A DNA stretch of 64,000 bases from Closterium sp. Naga37s-1 (GCA_947471745.1 CANJKZ010000430.1:1025001-1089000); one strand, 5' to 3'; counted from the stretch's first letter, positions 42,897-54,900 are shown. A program made the numbers and translations. Notes: a model not told the origin generated them from the letters alone.

Positions 42897-45180
42897 GCAG
42901 CAGCAGCAGCCGCAGTAGCAGCAGCAGCCGCAGCAGCAGCAGACACCGCCGCCGCAGCTGCGACCACAGCAGCTCCCTCTGGAGCGGCAGTTGTTCCCAC
43001 CCGTGAGTGGCCTTCGGGCCCTTGGTCTTCCCTCCTCTCCTCCTGTTCACACTCCGTCCCCTCCAGCGTTTGGTCCCATGTTTCCTCCTCCTGACGACGG
43101 TCCGGCGGTCTGGTCTTCTCCTCCACCGCAGTCTCCTCCACCTGTTGTCCCACACTCTCGTGTCCGTCCCTGTCCTCCGCGTGCTCGTCACTCGTCTCCC
43201 GTTACCGACCTCCGCACTGCCCTCCTTTGTTCGTCTCTTCGTCGTCCTCCTCCTGAGTCCGTTCTCCCGTCTCCGCCTCCGTCCTCTCTCCCTTTCCCCC
43301 CTACTCCTGTCACTGACTACTACCGCGCTGTTCGTCCTGTTGTCTCTCGTGTCCTCGCCACTCTTGTCACCGACTCTCGTTTCCCTCCGTCGTCTGTCTC
43401 GGCTCTCACTGCCGCTGTTGCTGAGTTTGCTGCCGCCAGTCGCCTTGACTACACCACCCGTGTGGTGCCAGCTCCTCCCTCCCGTCCTCTGTCCGTCGGG
43501 GGTGGGTTTGCCCTTGGCTGTGACGTCCTAGAGGACAGAGAGTCTGAGCTGGAGTACTGGGCAGCCGCTTCCCCCTCTGTCTGTGCCATGCCGCTATCCC
43601 CTGAGGGAGACCCCGACGCCCTTGACATACCGACTCCTCGCACTTACCGCGAGGCAGTGTCAGGGGCGTGGGCCTCACAGTGGAAAGCGGCTATGGCCTC
43701 GGAGTTAGCGTCTTGGAGATCCACAGGCACCTACGTCGACGCAGTTCCCCCTCCCAGGGCGAACGTAGTCGATGGCATGTGGCTCTTCAAGGTGAAGCGG
43801 CCGCCTGGTTCACCGCTTGTGTTCAAGGCGCGCTACGTGGCTAGGGGTTTCAGTCAGCGTGAGGGAGTTGACTTCTTCCAGACCTTCGCCCCGACCCCGA
43901 AGATGACTACTCTTCGGGTGTTACTGCACGTAGCAGCACAGCGAGACTACGAGCTGCACTCCCTTGACTTCTCTACTGCGTTTCTCCAGGGCCGACTACA
44001 CGAGGAGATCTGGCTGCGCCGCCCTCCTGGCTTCACTGACACCTTCCCACCTGGGACCCAGTGGAGCCTGAGACGACCAGTCTACGGTCTCCGCCAGTCG
44101 CCCCGTGAGTGGCACGACACTCTTCGCTCCACGCTTCGTGACCTTGGGTTTTGTCCTTCCTCTGCCGACCCGTCGCTGTTTGTTCGCACTGGTTCCACTC
44201 CTTTCTTTATACTAGTGTACGTCGACGACTTGGTCTTTGCCACAGCAGACAGGGCAGCTCTGGCTCAGGTGAAGTCCGAACTGCAGAAGAGACACACGTG
44301 CACTGACCTAGGTGAACTGCAGCGCTACCTTGGCCTGCAGATCACCAGGGACAGAGCCGCTCGCACCATCACACTGACGCAGTCACACATGGTGCTGCAG
44401 GTCCTTCGGCGGTTCGACTTCCAGTTCTCCACCACACAGCCCACACCTCTTGCTGTTGACCACAGACTCACTGGCCCCCTTTCCCGACGAGTCTTTTGAG
44501 CCCAGTGGTCCCTACGCAGAGCTGGTGGGCTGCCTCATGTACCTGATGACTTGTACTCGGCCGGACCTCGCCTTTCCCCTCAGCGTCCTCTCTCGCTTTG
44601 TTGCGACTGGGAGACACCGTCCTGTCCACTGGACAGCTGCTGTGAGGGTGGCGAAGTACCTGGCGACTACATCAGGCATGGGGCTTGTGCTTGGAGGGAC
44701 TCAGCCAGTGGCGTTGACTGGTCATTGCGACTCTTCCTACGCTGACGACGTGGAGACTCAGCGCTCGACTCAGGGTTACTGCTTCAGTCTGGGTGCTGGT
44801 GCTGTGTCGTGGAGGTCTACACGGTCGTCGTCTGTGGCTACTTCCAGTGCAGAGGCAGAGATCTACGCTGGTGCCATGGCGGCACAGGAGCTACGCTGGT
44901 TGACCTTCTTGCTCGCCGACCTTGGTGAGCGGCCTCGCTCTGCACCGACCTTGTACGCTGACAACAAGGCCACGATCCTCCTCTGTCGAGAGCCTCGACT
45001 GGAGAGCAGAGTGAAGCATATTGACGTGAGGTACTTCCTTCTGCGATAGCTGCAGCGACGCGGCCAGGCACGCCTGGACTTTGTGGCCTCAAAGGCCAGC
45101 ACTGCAGACGTCTTCACCAAGGCCCTGGCGCTTGGTGACCACCACAGGTTCTGTGTGCAGTTGGGGCTTGTTGAGGTAGG
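42259..45180 (+). pseudogene. Copia B: linker, reverse transcriptase and RNase H
   Basis: A Gly/Ala-rich linker and long poly-Gln tract end in TAG (42916-42918). The RT frame resumes (42991-44499, YVDDLVFATA), and a frame change near 44450 leads into RNase H (SSAEAEIYAGAMAAQEL). RNase H has its own TAG at 45047-45049 where copia A has GAG. The poly-Gln stop and the frame change are shared with copia A. Confidence 0.88.
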
Positions 45181-45531
45181 CCCTCGGTTGCTGTAGACTT
45201 GCTGTTTGCTCTGCTTGTTGTGCTTTGCTATATATATCCTAGTGAACTCTTGAACTGGCCTTGTGGCCGCTTTCTTGTGCTCGGAATTTGTGTGGTGTCT
45301 TTGAGATCCACCCTGAGCTTGCTTTGCTTCTTGCAGTGACTGGTCTTGTGACCGTTTGTTCACTCTGCTTGCTGTGATGCCCCTCACTTAGCCTATGGGG
45401 GTGTGTCAAATGTTATTATAGGTTCTTAGGCTACAGTGAGTAGCACTATAGGGAGTACAACACTTTTAGGGTTGCTATTTGTATCCCTTGTTTCCCTAGT
45501 TCACATATTCCGTTGTTCGCTAACTTTGAGA

Positions 45532-45961
45532 GCTGCCTGACAAGAGGAGAGGGAGCATATTTGAATGAAAGAGCTGCATGAAGCTAGGGAAATGCCGCAG
45601 GTGAAGTCAGTGAATTCAACATTGTTGTGTCTTGGACGCAAGCATGTCACATCAAGTATATAAATATGATAATTTTTAAACACACGAAGTGTTTTTCAAA
45701 ATTACGTATTTCGAAAGCGCAGCTGCTTGAAACGCTTGTTTTGGCCCACCCACGTCTCTCATTTTTCCCAACGGCTCATACAACTCTCCCACCCCCCGCC
45801 CCAACACCGATGGACATCAGTGTCGCCGCTTCAACAAGAAGACCGTTAGCCAGTACCATGATTAATAGCTAGTACAATGTTGGATACCTAGTATAATGAT
45901 ATGTACTAGCACTTCTGTTCCTATCTCAAAGTGCATGTTCTAATTTGCCAGTTGAAATGAG
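45532..45961. repeat. Left arm of the large inverted repeat, part 3
   Basis: This matches the inverse of 60296-60736 almost base for base (for example ACGCAAGCATGTCACATC). Homology ends exactly where copia D begins on the other side. Confidence 0.88.
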
Positions 45962-46929
45962 AACGATGCCAAATGATAAGTAAAAGAAAGTGTTAAAGTC
46001 TGAACTTAGTTAGGTTAGGAGAGTAGGAGCTAAGGAGCATACGATGGTATCGAGAGGAAGGGAAGTTGGCCAAAGAGGGTTCATTATGAGAAAGGAAATA
46101 CCGTTCAAGATATAGGCAAACACAAGGAGGTGCACCACCATTACAGGAAATGTAACTACACTAGGATCTACTGTAGGCAGGTATATAAATGTATACACAC
46201 ATTTCAACAGAAAGCAAGCTTTCTAAATACTGTGATATAGGTGAAGGAAAGCCCATAACATGTGACCGAGATTTCAGCATTGATTTTTTTATTGATTTAA
46301 ACTTGGAGGATTTTGTAGGGGACATGGAAAATGGCTCCACCAAGACCAAGGTGAGACTACATGAATAGTCAGACATTATAATTATTTGTTGTCTTGTATG
46401 TCTGAAGTCACATTCTTGCAGAATTGCAGGTTTTAACCCGATACACTGTGTGCTCTGTAGCGACTCCGGAGCGACGTCTCCACGATGTGGGTTCGTCGCT
46501 ACAAGTCAAAAACCCTAGGGTCGGTGGGGAACGACAGATTCATGCCTGGAACAGACAAAAACGTGGTAACTGTTGCAGCTCACTGTGCACACGCATCGCA
46601 CTTGCCAATGTCGCTTGCAAATCCCGTCCAGAATGCCCCCGACCAGCCTTCCCGCTCGTACAATCCCCTGCGATTTGGTCAGAAATGGTCCAACCGGCGG
46701 GTCAAGTTCGGCAGCAGCCAGATGCTGCAGACATGGGTTTCAGCTTTCGAAACTCCCTGAACTATTTCAGCCCACCTGACCCTACCTGCACCTGCGGGGC
46801 GGAGCCTGAGATGGGCTGTACGCGTTACTCACCACCTGCTTAACGCAAACTGTGCCTATCAATTGACACGCAAAACCCTTCTACGTAAAACACACCATTT
46901 ATTTATACGTACACAAGTTGCTTTCCCTC
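45962..46929. other. Region without a supported gene
   Basis: AT-richer up to 46430, then mixed. A + strand ORF at 46424-46843 has no recognisable motif and two overlapping frames are equally open, so I do not call a gene. Confidence 0.4.
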
Positions 46930-47726
46930 TCACCGCCTCCTTAGAAATGATGCCATGGGTCGGCATGTGCACCTGCAACGTCACGTCGCCGCGCTTCAAT
47001 TTCTCGAATTCATCCTAAGACAAGGCGCCACAACGATCTGTGCCCCTCTCCGGACGGAAAACTCCAAGCCCGTCGGGGTCGCTCAACGCCAAGATGATTC
47101 GCGTCGATTCGTCTCGTCACACCAAGGCCACCTTGATAACCACAATGTCTCACTCGTCGGATCTGCTGGTGCGAGGATCTATCCGAATCCGCCATGTGTT
47201 CCCCCGAATCGTCGCCTCCGTCGATGCGACAGCATCCGCGACGACGTCTAGCGATTCCCCTTCCAGGCGAATTCGGGCAATGCCACAGGCAGTCCGAATT
47301 GCCCGAGAATCCCCGCGTCAATCACGTGGCATCATGCATAGCAGCAGTCGCTCTCACGTTTCCGCCACCGAAGCACAGCTGAGACTGTTTCGCATACCCC
47401 GTTTCGCCACCAACGAAGTCGTGTATTCTGACGTCATAATATGTCGCGAAGACCGCGACGGAGTTACCACCAGCATCGACACCTCCCCGCGCTCCCAGAA
47501 ATCCCGCAGAAATCCCCCGCCTCTCGCTTGTGCCTTGCCGCCTGACCTTGCGGCTAAAACGATGATGCGACAGCTTGTCACCGTGCACAAGCATGCGACT
47601 GCCAGTGGAGGTGCGCTGCCAACGCAGCGACACCGTGTCGCGTGCGTGTGATGGGACACGGATCCTAAAATCGAGCCACCTTCGATCCCTCCCAAACCTC
47701 GCGCCGGGGTGATAGCGCCGTTCCAA
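46930..47726 (-). pseudogene. Possible decayed coding region of unknown type
   Basis: On the minus strand, one frame reads ARIRLEGESLDVVADAV, then IRIDPRTSRSDE, stop, DIVVIKVALV, stop, ESTRIILALSDPDGLGVF, stop, DEFEKLKRGDVTLQVHMPTH. It has protein-like composition but three stops. A neighbouring frame (47322-47726) contains VFATYYDVRIHDFVGGETGY. I do not recognise a family. It may be a dead gene, or UTR sequence that looks coding by chance. Confidence 0.25.
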
Positions 47727-48800
47727 GCCTGATGCAAGCGATCAGAGCTATCGGGCCGTCCTATCTTTCGATGCTCGACGGACGTGACCAGCGCACTCTG
47801 CGTGTCTATCTTTCTGCTGACAGCGACGATCCCCAAGCCGTGCGCATGTGCCCCTCTATCGTTTTACTCAATTCCTCGAGCGACTCGGCGACTTTGTGAT
47901 GGGACGCGGGGAGGTGTTGGCAGTGTGCGACGAGAGCCGCGGAGAGGGGCGGGTCACGAGAGTGTACGACGTCTAGAAATACCCGCCGACGTGAGGAGAT
48001 GAGTCATTCATTCAGACTGGTGCGACGACGACGAGAATCAGCAATAGCCGGAGCAGCCACAGCAGCAGCAGCAGCGAGGATTTCGAGGCTTGTTTGGTTC
48101 GGTGATCAGTGCGCTAGAAGCAAGCAGAGCTGCGAGCACAATCGGCTCGCTCACTTGTGTGCATCGGAGCCGCTACTCGATCGTCACAAGTCAACGGATA
48201 GCGGACAGCAAGCACGCGGCCTTGGGCCGATTAGCAACAGGAACGGTGACAGCCTGTCCCTGGACAGTGAAGGCGACAGGGAAAGCGACAGGGAAGGTGA
48301 CAGGGGCAGCGAACGGTGGTGGTGGAGTGTCGCTCGTTTCTCCCTCTCCTGATTGGATCATAAGGCTGACGGGGACGTGCTGTCCTGACGGGTTCAAGAA
48401 AGCGCATCAACTTCCGGCAGGTGCCTCACGAGCAACTGTCAACCGTCCTCTCCACTGGTCGCTGCCAGGCAGCAGAGGCACACAGGTGACAGGCAGAGAA
48501 GCCTAGAGAGGCAGATAGGCACGTGCGGGTGTGACCTGTGCTCATAAATCCTGCTCCCCGGCTTGCTCTCTTCGTCCAGTGCTCCTTCACACGCTGCTAT
48601 CCCGTGCAAACACCAGGAGCTTTACCACCGCAACGTGCAACACTAGAAGCTGTAATACCACCTGCAAGATTAGTGGTATCCGGAGTAGGAGGAGAGCTTC
48701 AACTGGGGTGCATCGCACCTCCTCCTCTCTCCTCCCTCCCTCCCTCCCTCTCTCTCTCCCTCCCTTCCCTCCCAGAGGACGCCCCGCCGAACGTCCTCTA
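47727..48800. other. Upstream region of the lipase-like gene
   Basis: No gene is supported. A promoter and 5' UTR for the gene starting at 48801 should lie here. A (TCCC)n tract is at 48723-48774. Confidence 0.4.
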
Positions 48801-51800
48801 ATGGCAAAGCCTCTCCGCTCTCCCATCCCCGGCCTGCCCCTCCTCCCCGCGTCCCTCCTCCTCGCGCTCTTCCTCCTGCTCTCTCCGTACTCCTCCCCCT
48901 GGCTCCCGCCCTCGCCGCTACTGGCGGCAGCCCAGCCCACAGCGGCAGCAGCAGCAGCAGCAACGGCGTCGGCGACGGGCAGGGAGGTGGGGCGCGCGCA
49001 GGAGTCGGGGTTCTGTGACCGCTTCGTGCGCCCCTATGGGCTGCAGTGCCGCGAGTACCAGGTGGGTGGGTGACACGTGCCTGCCACGTGTTTGCCCCTA
49101 AGCGCTGGACTTTGAGTCACACTCACACATCTTGCCTCGTTCTGAAACATGAGAGCTGCCTCACTTGTATGGCCCGCCTTGTTCTGTGCCTTCTTGCCTG
49201 CTTTCCTGCCTGCCTGTCTGCCTGCACTCCACTCATCTCCGTCCCACCGCCCTTGCCCCTCCCTTACCTCCCACGTCCTAAATTGCCCCACCACCTGTCC
49301 GCCCGTCCCCCCCCACCCGTCCTCCCTTTCTCTGTGCCCGTCTGCCAGATCACCACCAGTGATGGGTACATTCTGAGTATCCAGCGCATCACCAACACGT
49401 CTGTCACCGCGCCTCCCATCACCATGCCCGTCGCCTCCACTTCTGCTGCTACCATAACTCCGTTCACCACGACTACCACACCCACGCCTACTCCCACCAA
49501 CGCCGTTTCTGCGGCCGGTGCGGCTGCTATGGCAGCAGCCGAAGCAGCAGCGCGGACAGTGAGTGCAGCCGCTGCAGGCTTATTCGCTCCCTCTGCCACC
49601 ACCAGGGCAACCACCGCCACCACCCCTGCTACCACCACCAGCACCACTACTCCTACTGTTGCTGCAACCTCACGCCCAGCAACAGCAGCAGAAGCAGCAT
49701 CAAGCGCTGCTGTGCCTGAGCTTCCGTCCCTGCCGTACGGTCGTCCCATGCTTCGCCCCCAGCAGCAGCAGCTCCAGCGCCAGGAGCTGACTACCACCAG
49801 TCTCCCCTCCACCCAGCCCCTCTCCCAGCCTCTCGCCCAGCCTCTCGCCCAGCCTCTCGCCCAGGCACGCTCCACCTCCCAGCCACAGGCGCAAACCCAG
49901 GCGCGTGTGCTGCCGCGGTACCCGGTGCTGCTGTCCCACGCCATGTTCATGGCCAGCGACCTCTGGTTCGCCTTCTCCAACCAGACCGGCTCCGACCCGC
50001 TCATTGCCAAGCGCGTGCCCGTGGGGCTGTGCAACCGGGGCTTCGATGTCTTCCTGCTCAACCACCGCTCCACTGAGTTCTCCCCGGGTCATGTCGCCTA
50101 CAACACCCGCCAGTGGGTAAGTCGCCTCTCCCTCACTTCCTCCTGTCTGCCTCTCTGCCTCTCTGCCTATCTGCCTGTCCGCCCCTCTCTTTTAAGTTCT
50201 CGGTCTCATAATTGTTCCCATCAAACTCCCCTCCGCTCGTCCCTTTCCTCCAATTTCCCGTCCTCGCCTCGCCTCGCCTCGCCTCGCCTCACCTCCCCTC
50301 CCCTCCCCTCACCTCCGCTCCCCTCCCTTCTGCCCACCAGCAATACTGGGACTGGGACTTTGACCAGCTGGCCACCATCGACATTCCATCAGCGATCGAG
50401 CTCGTGCTGGGAGTGACAGGCGCGCCCAAGGTGCATCTGCTGGGCTTCAACGAGGGAGGCATGCTGCCCTTCGCCCTGGGCAGCACCTCCCCGCGCTACC
50501 TCGAGCGTGTCACTGCGTCCGTGGCGTCTGTGGCGCCAACTGTCTTCTTCCAGAACGTCAAGTCGCCTGTGCTTCGCCAGTGGGCACTCGGGCCCTCGCC
50601 TGACGCTGTGAGTCAGAGTCCTGCCCCTCCCGCGCTGCTTACTCCTGCCTCTCGCGGCCTGCTTTGTGTGCTTCATACCCTCCCTCGCACGATTCTGACT
50701 CCTATCGTCTGTGATTCATACCCCTGCCGCGTGCGGTTCTTTCCCAGACGTATGCACACTCCTTTGGCTCTCGCCCTCAATCTCCTTTGTATGCGCCCTT
50801 CTGCCTCCCCCTTCCCTGCTTCTCGCCCATTCTCCCTTGTATGCAACCAGGCCGTGTACCAAGCTCATCTCCTGTACGGCGCATACAATGTTTCTGCGTA
50901 CGTGCCTTCATCTCCAACTTACATGCCTTTTATCTCACTTCATACACCTGGAGTCTGAACGCACACGCTTCTATTTTCACGTACTCATGCACAACCTGCC
51001 GCAACTGCTTGTCACGCACGCCCCCCACTATTTCAGTGCTCCGTGCTGCGTGTGACTTACAGCATCTTGATACAAGTGTTTGACTTTGCACTTGCGCCTG
51101 CCACTGCATGTCTCTTCCTTTCCTGTCTGCTTTGGTCGGTATGCCTATCTGCCTCTCTCCGCTTCTATCCTCCTCGTCCCTCTACCCTCCTGTCCCGGGG
51201 TGTGCATGGGTGTGAATGGGTGTGCATGGGAGCAGCACGGAGATCCTATCGGGCATACTGGAGGCGGTGGGGTACAACATGCTCACCTACTTTGTCACCA
51301 CGGGCGACCCCCAGGACCTGCTCACCAACATCACAGGTCACTCTCTCACACACCCCCCTCTCCCACGTGCATGCGATCACTCATGCAACAATGCATGCAA
51401 CCACGCATGCAACCACACATGCAACCACGCATGCAACCAGGCTTCGCATGTCAATACGCACATTCCATACCTGCTGGGCCATGTCGTACCATGCCTGCTA
51501 TGCTGTGTCCCTTACCTTACCAAAGCTCTCATTGTGAGACCACACAATACCTTCATCACAGCCCTCAGTTCCCCACCCTTCCTCCCTCCCTCCCTCTTCC
51601 TCTCCCCCTCTCTCTCCCTCCTCTCCCTCCCTCCCTCTCATCCCCCCCCACCACTGTCCCATCACTCCCACACCAGGCACCCCATGCTGCACGGACCCTA
51701 TGGAGCCCCCTGCTGCCCCCACGCCCGGGTGGATTGCCACGTCATACCGCAACCTCATTCACTACCAGCAGCGTGAGTGGGTCGGGCATGGGATGGAGAG

Positions 51801-52898
51801 GCATGCAAGGGAAGGGGACGGCGTGGAAGGGGTCATGGGAAGGGGTCATGGGAAGGGGTCATGGGAAGGGGTCATGCCGCTGCAATCTGCTGCTTGCTCC
51901 CTATTCTTCCCTTCTCCTGCTGTGTGTCATCTGTAGCGAAGGCCCCTCCTCACCTCCCTGTGCCTGCGCGTATGCTCTGACGCCTGCATGCCTGCCTCAC
52001 TGTAATTAGGTGACTTTTGAGTAGACTCAAAAGTCTGACGCCTGCATGCCTGCCTCACTGTAATTATGTATGTATGTATGTGTGCATGTGTGTGTGCATG
52101 GTGGCAGTGATCCGCAATGGTCTCTTCCAGCAGTGGGATGCACTCAGTGCGCAAGCCAACATGGACCGCTACGGCGCTGTCTCCCCTCCCATGGTCTGTC
52201 TCTCACACCCACCCCTCCCTCCCACTCGTCGCTTTTCACTCACTCTTAACTACCACCCACTTTTCGCTTCTCACCTGACCTTCCAGCTCTTCTGCTGCTG
52301 ATTCGTGTCAGTTTCTCCACCCCTCTCCCATACTGCCCCGATCGCTTCACATCTACCTACTTGTGTGACGTCTCAGAAACAGTTCCCCTGCTTCAGTGCA
52401 GGCTCATTCGTCTGAATGTGCACCTCCCCTGCTCCTGGAGAGATGCAACTGCACCTCCGTCCTTCCCCTCTCTTAACTCCAGTTTATCCTTATCACAATC
52501 CACTTCACAACCCCTTCACCCTCCCACCCCCGACCCTTATTTCTCCCCACGCCCTTTTCCCCCTCTCGGTCTCTGAACCTTCCACAACCCCCTCTTCCTC
52601 TCTCTCCCAATTTACTGCTTGTGTTTGGCAGTACTACCTATCCAACATGCCCGCTGGGGTACCCATTCTCATCATGAGTGGTGGCGGCGACTGGTTTGCA
52701 GACCCACCCAACATCCAGAAGCTACTATCGCAGCTCAGGCCTGCAAGCACCACCAGTGCTGGTGCTGCTGGTCCCACCGTGACTCATTTGGAGCTGCCTA
52801 GTTACTCTCACCTCGACTTGCTGTTGAGCGAGACTGCAGTGCAGGATGTGCATGTTCCGCTTATTGAGTACCTTGAGACGGGCTATTTGGGCGGATAG
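48801..52898 (+). CDS. Acid lipase-like alpha/beta hydrolase with Asn in place of the nucleophile Ser
   Basis: Eight exons join in phase to 630 residues: 48801-49061, 49349-50116, 50341-50607, 50851-50897, 51236-51336, 51677-51772, 52108-52193 and 52632-52898; all introns are GT-AG. The fold resembles the acid lipase / triacylglycerol lipase family. A signal peptide (SLLLALFLLLSPYSS) is followed by DGYILSIQRI, a Thr/Ala/Gln-rich insert of about 180 residues, then PVLLSHAMFMASDLWF, RGFDVFLLNHRSTEFSPGH and QYWDWDFDQLATIDIPSAIE. The nucleophile elbow reads LLGFNEGG, with Asn near residue 380 where the family has Ser (GxSxG). The Asp (SGGGDWFAD, ~562) and His (SYSHLDL, ~602) of the triad are present. 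It may be a catalytically dead, binding-type relative or have a changed reaction. Intron 6 holds a palindrome between 33-bp repeats. Confidence 0.9.
51976..52066. repeat. Palindrome between perfect 33-bp direct repeats, lipase intron 6
   Basis: The 24-nt sequence at 52012-52035 (GACTTTTGAGTA, then GACTCAAAAGTC) is palindromic apart from its centre. Identical 33-bp copies (TCTGACGCCTGCATG...TAATTA) flank it at 51976-52008 and 52034-52066. This is the cleanest example of the signature. Confidence 0.93.
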
Positions 52899-53419
52899 AA
52901 TGCGTAGAATTTGTGTAAAGCATGGTGCTTATATTTTGGAAGCATGGACTACCTTTGCATCACAAACCAAACTGAAGTTGAGATGCTTCTCCTTGGTGAT
53001 CCAATTCGTACGCTCCACAGATTCTATCCCCGACTTTGCCCGTAACCGCTTACATACCTGGGCTTTGCTTCGAGAAGAAGGCGTTTCTTTTCTGTTTTAC
53101 CAAATCAGGTAACAGTCCACGAGCAGGGTCTCAAAATCTGGGTCTGGTCCTCTTACCTGTATTCTTCTCAAGCAAGAATTTTGAAGCCCCCTTATTCCTT
53201 TAGAGTTCAGGCCTTTTAGGTTATATAAACTTATATACAAATATACTCTCAACTGTACCAAAAATACATATCTCAGGATGGCAAGTGACCCAGAAGACAT
53301 GAACGACGAACCCGCCGCATGCTGCGGGGCTATCGAACAGATAAAGGGGGAGAATTACCGCGGCGCGGGCTTTGCTCTCGTGAATTTTTTTCATCGCGCT
53401 CAAATTTTTCCATAACCCA
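52899..53419. other. 3' flank of the lipase-like gene
   Basis: Probable 3' UTR and flank up to the copia D LTR. I see no further gene. The end ATTTTTCCATAACCCA does not match the sequence on the other side of copia D. Confidence 0.5.
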
Positions 53420-53950
53420 TGTAACGAATAGTGATTATTGAAACACTATTGTACACTCCTCACCGTAGCAAGCGAAGCATGTACTACCGAGGACGAAGAC
53501 GAAAGGGCGGAAGTAATGCGAAGGGACGCACGGTTACGAGGAGCATCTGGACCGTCGGGCAGACAGCATCAGGCAGCAGCAGTGGCGAGGATTTTGCCCG
53601 AACAGTTCCGTAACCACCCGGAGTCGCACGGTTGGATTTCGATGCAATAAGGGAATGTACCCCTTAGAGTACATGGCTAGCTAGGACGTTTCGAATTCCC
53701 TTGTACTCTTATTTATATTCCTTGTACTGCATGTTTTTATTATCTCAAGCATTTACATTCACTATGCTATTGAGGTCAAGGGCCCACCACCACTAGACTA
53801 GAACTGTGCGAACCTTCCTGAGGTGATCCTGAGGTTGATCAACTTCTGATCGCAACATGGTATGAGAGCGACCCAGGAATCCTTCGCACCGCCACCACCG
53901 AAATCTTCGGCGAACGAAAAGTGGCGTCCGGCACACGATCGCGTGTAAGA

Positions 53951-54900
53951 ATGGCCGGAGGATCTGGAGGTCAGACGAATCTGACGGCTGAAGCGCAGAC
54001 CAACCCGGCTGCGACAAGCGAGGAAACGACGACGATCCCTTCCGCCGTCCTCGCACAACTGCTTCAGCGACTCACGAGCCTTGAGCAAGGGCTCCAAACA
54101 TTGCGGAATGGCGATGCGGGAACATCTTCCCAACCCACTCAACCGGCCTCGAACGGCCAGAACTCCGCCCCGCAAGGCTTCTCTCTTGACACAAACGGCT
54201 CAACACCCAAGACTCCATGTCCCAGCGATGAAGCAATTCTCTCTGCGCAATCAAGGTTTTTGAGCATATAAAAAATAAAGACAAGTGTGTGCTTTGACGG
54301 CAGAGACTTCTATACCTGGAGCTTCGAGCTGGAGCTGCTGCTGCAAAACGCGCAGATTTATCATTATTTCGACGGGAGCTACTCGGGACCTACAGAGGAT
54401 ACTGACGACGCAAAAACCAAGTACTACAACGAGTCCCTGATGGCGTACGGGGTTCTTCTACGGAACATGTCGCCGACGGAGCAATTGAGCATTCGCTCAT
54501 ACAAAACCTCGCCTGCTCCAGCCCTCAACGCCTGGCGCCACCTAAATGGCGTGTACCAACCCAAGGACTCAGTGTCGTCGAGCCGCCTGCTCCAGCAGCT
54601 ACTGGAGACAAAAATGGCACCAGGAGAGAAGGCCAACAGTTACCTGAATCGCTGTCGGAGCTTACGCGATCAAATCGCGAAATTGGGGAGCACGATTTCT
54701 GAGGAAATCTTCGTAAACATCGTGCTCCAAGGGCTCGGCCCCGAGTGGCGGCCCTGCAAGGCGCTTCTCCGACAGCAGGGGGTCATCTCGGAGGCCGCCC
54801 TTTGCGCCGCCCTCCTCGTCAAACAACGGGATATGGACCAGCAGCGACCAGCGCCACGACGAGAGAGAGAGAACGCCTCGCCTTCTACGCGGAGAACACG
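53951..54900 (+). pseudogene. Copia D gag
   Basis: Starts at ATG 53951. A disordered N-terminus is followed by the retrotransposon Gag region: FDGRDFYTWSFELELLL, LNAWRHLNGVYQPKDSV, SYLNRCRSLRDQIAKLG and the LQGLGPEW block. A TAA at 54269-54271 splits it. The frame then has to change by one base near the short GA repeat at 54860-54873 to reach the zinc knuckle CKICRNFGHLADRC, which lies in the frame of the protease. Confidence 0.85.

Larger units (their letters stand above)
33623..45531 (+). mobile_element. Ty1/copia LTR retrotransposon B (interrupted by copia C)
   Basis: LTRs of 128 bp (33623-33750 and 45404-45531) differ at about three positions. The target duplication GCTGC is intact (33618-33622 and 45532-45536). 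The PBS starts TGGTATCATGAG at 33751, and the purine tract CCTATGGGGGTG ends at 45403. Removing copia C (34747-39829 plus one target repeat) leaves about 6.8 kb, the same size as copia A. Internal coding sequence is almost identical to that of A, but the LTRs of A and B are clearly diverged. Confidence 0.93.

Noticed and set aside
53431-53650. Small ORFs repeated at 59857-60088
   Set aside because: They are the two LTR copies of copia D.
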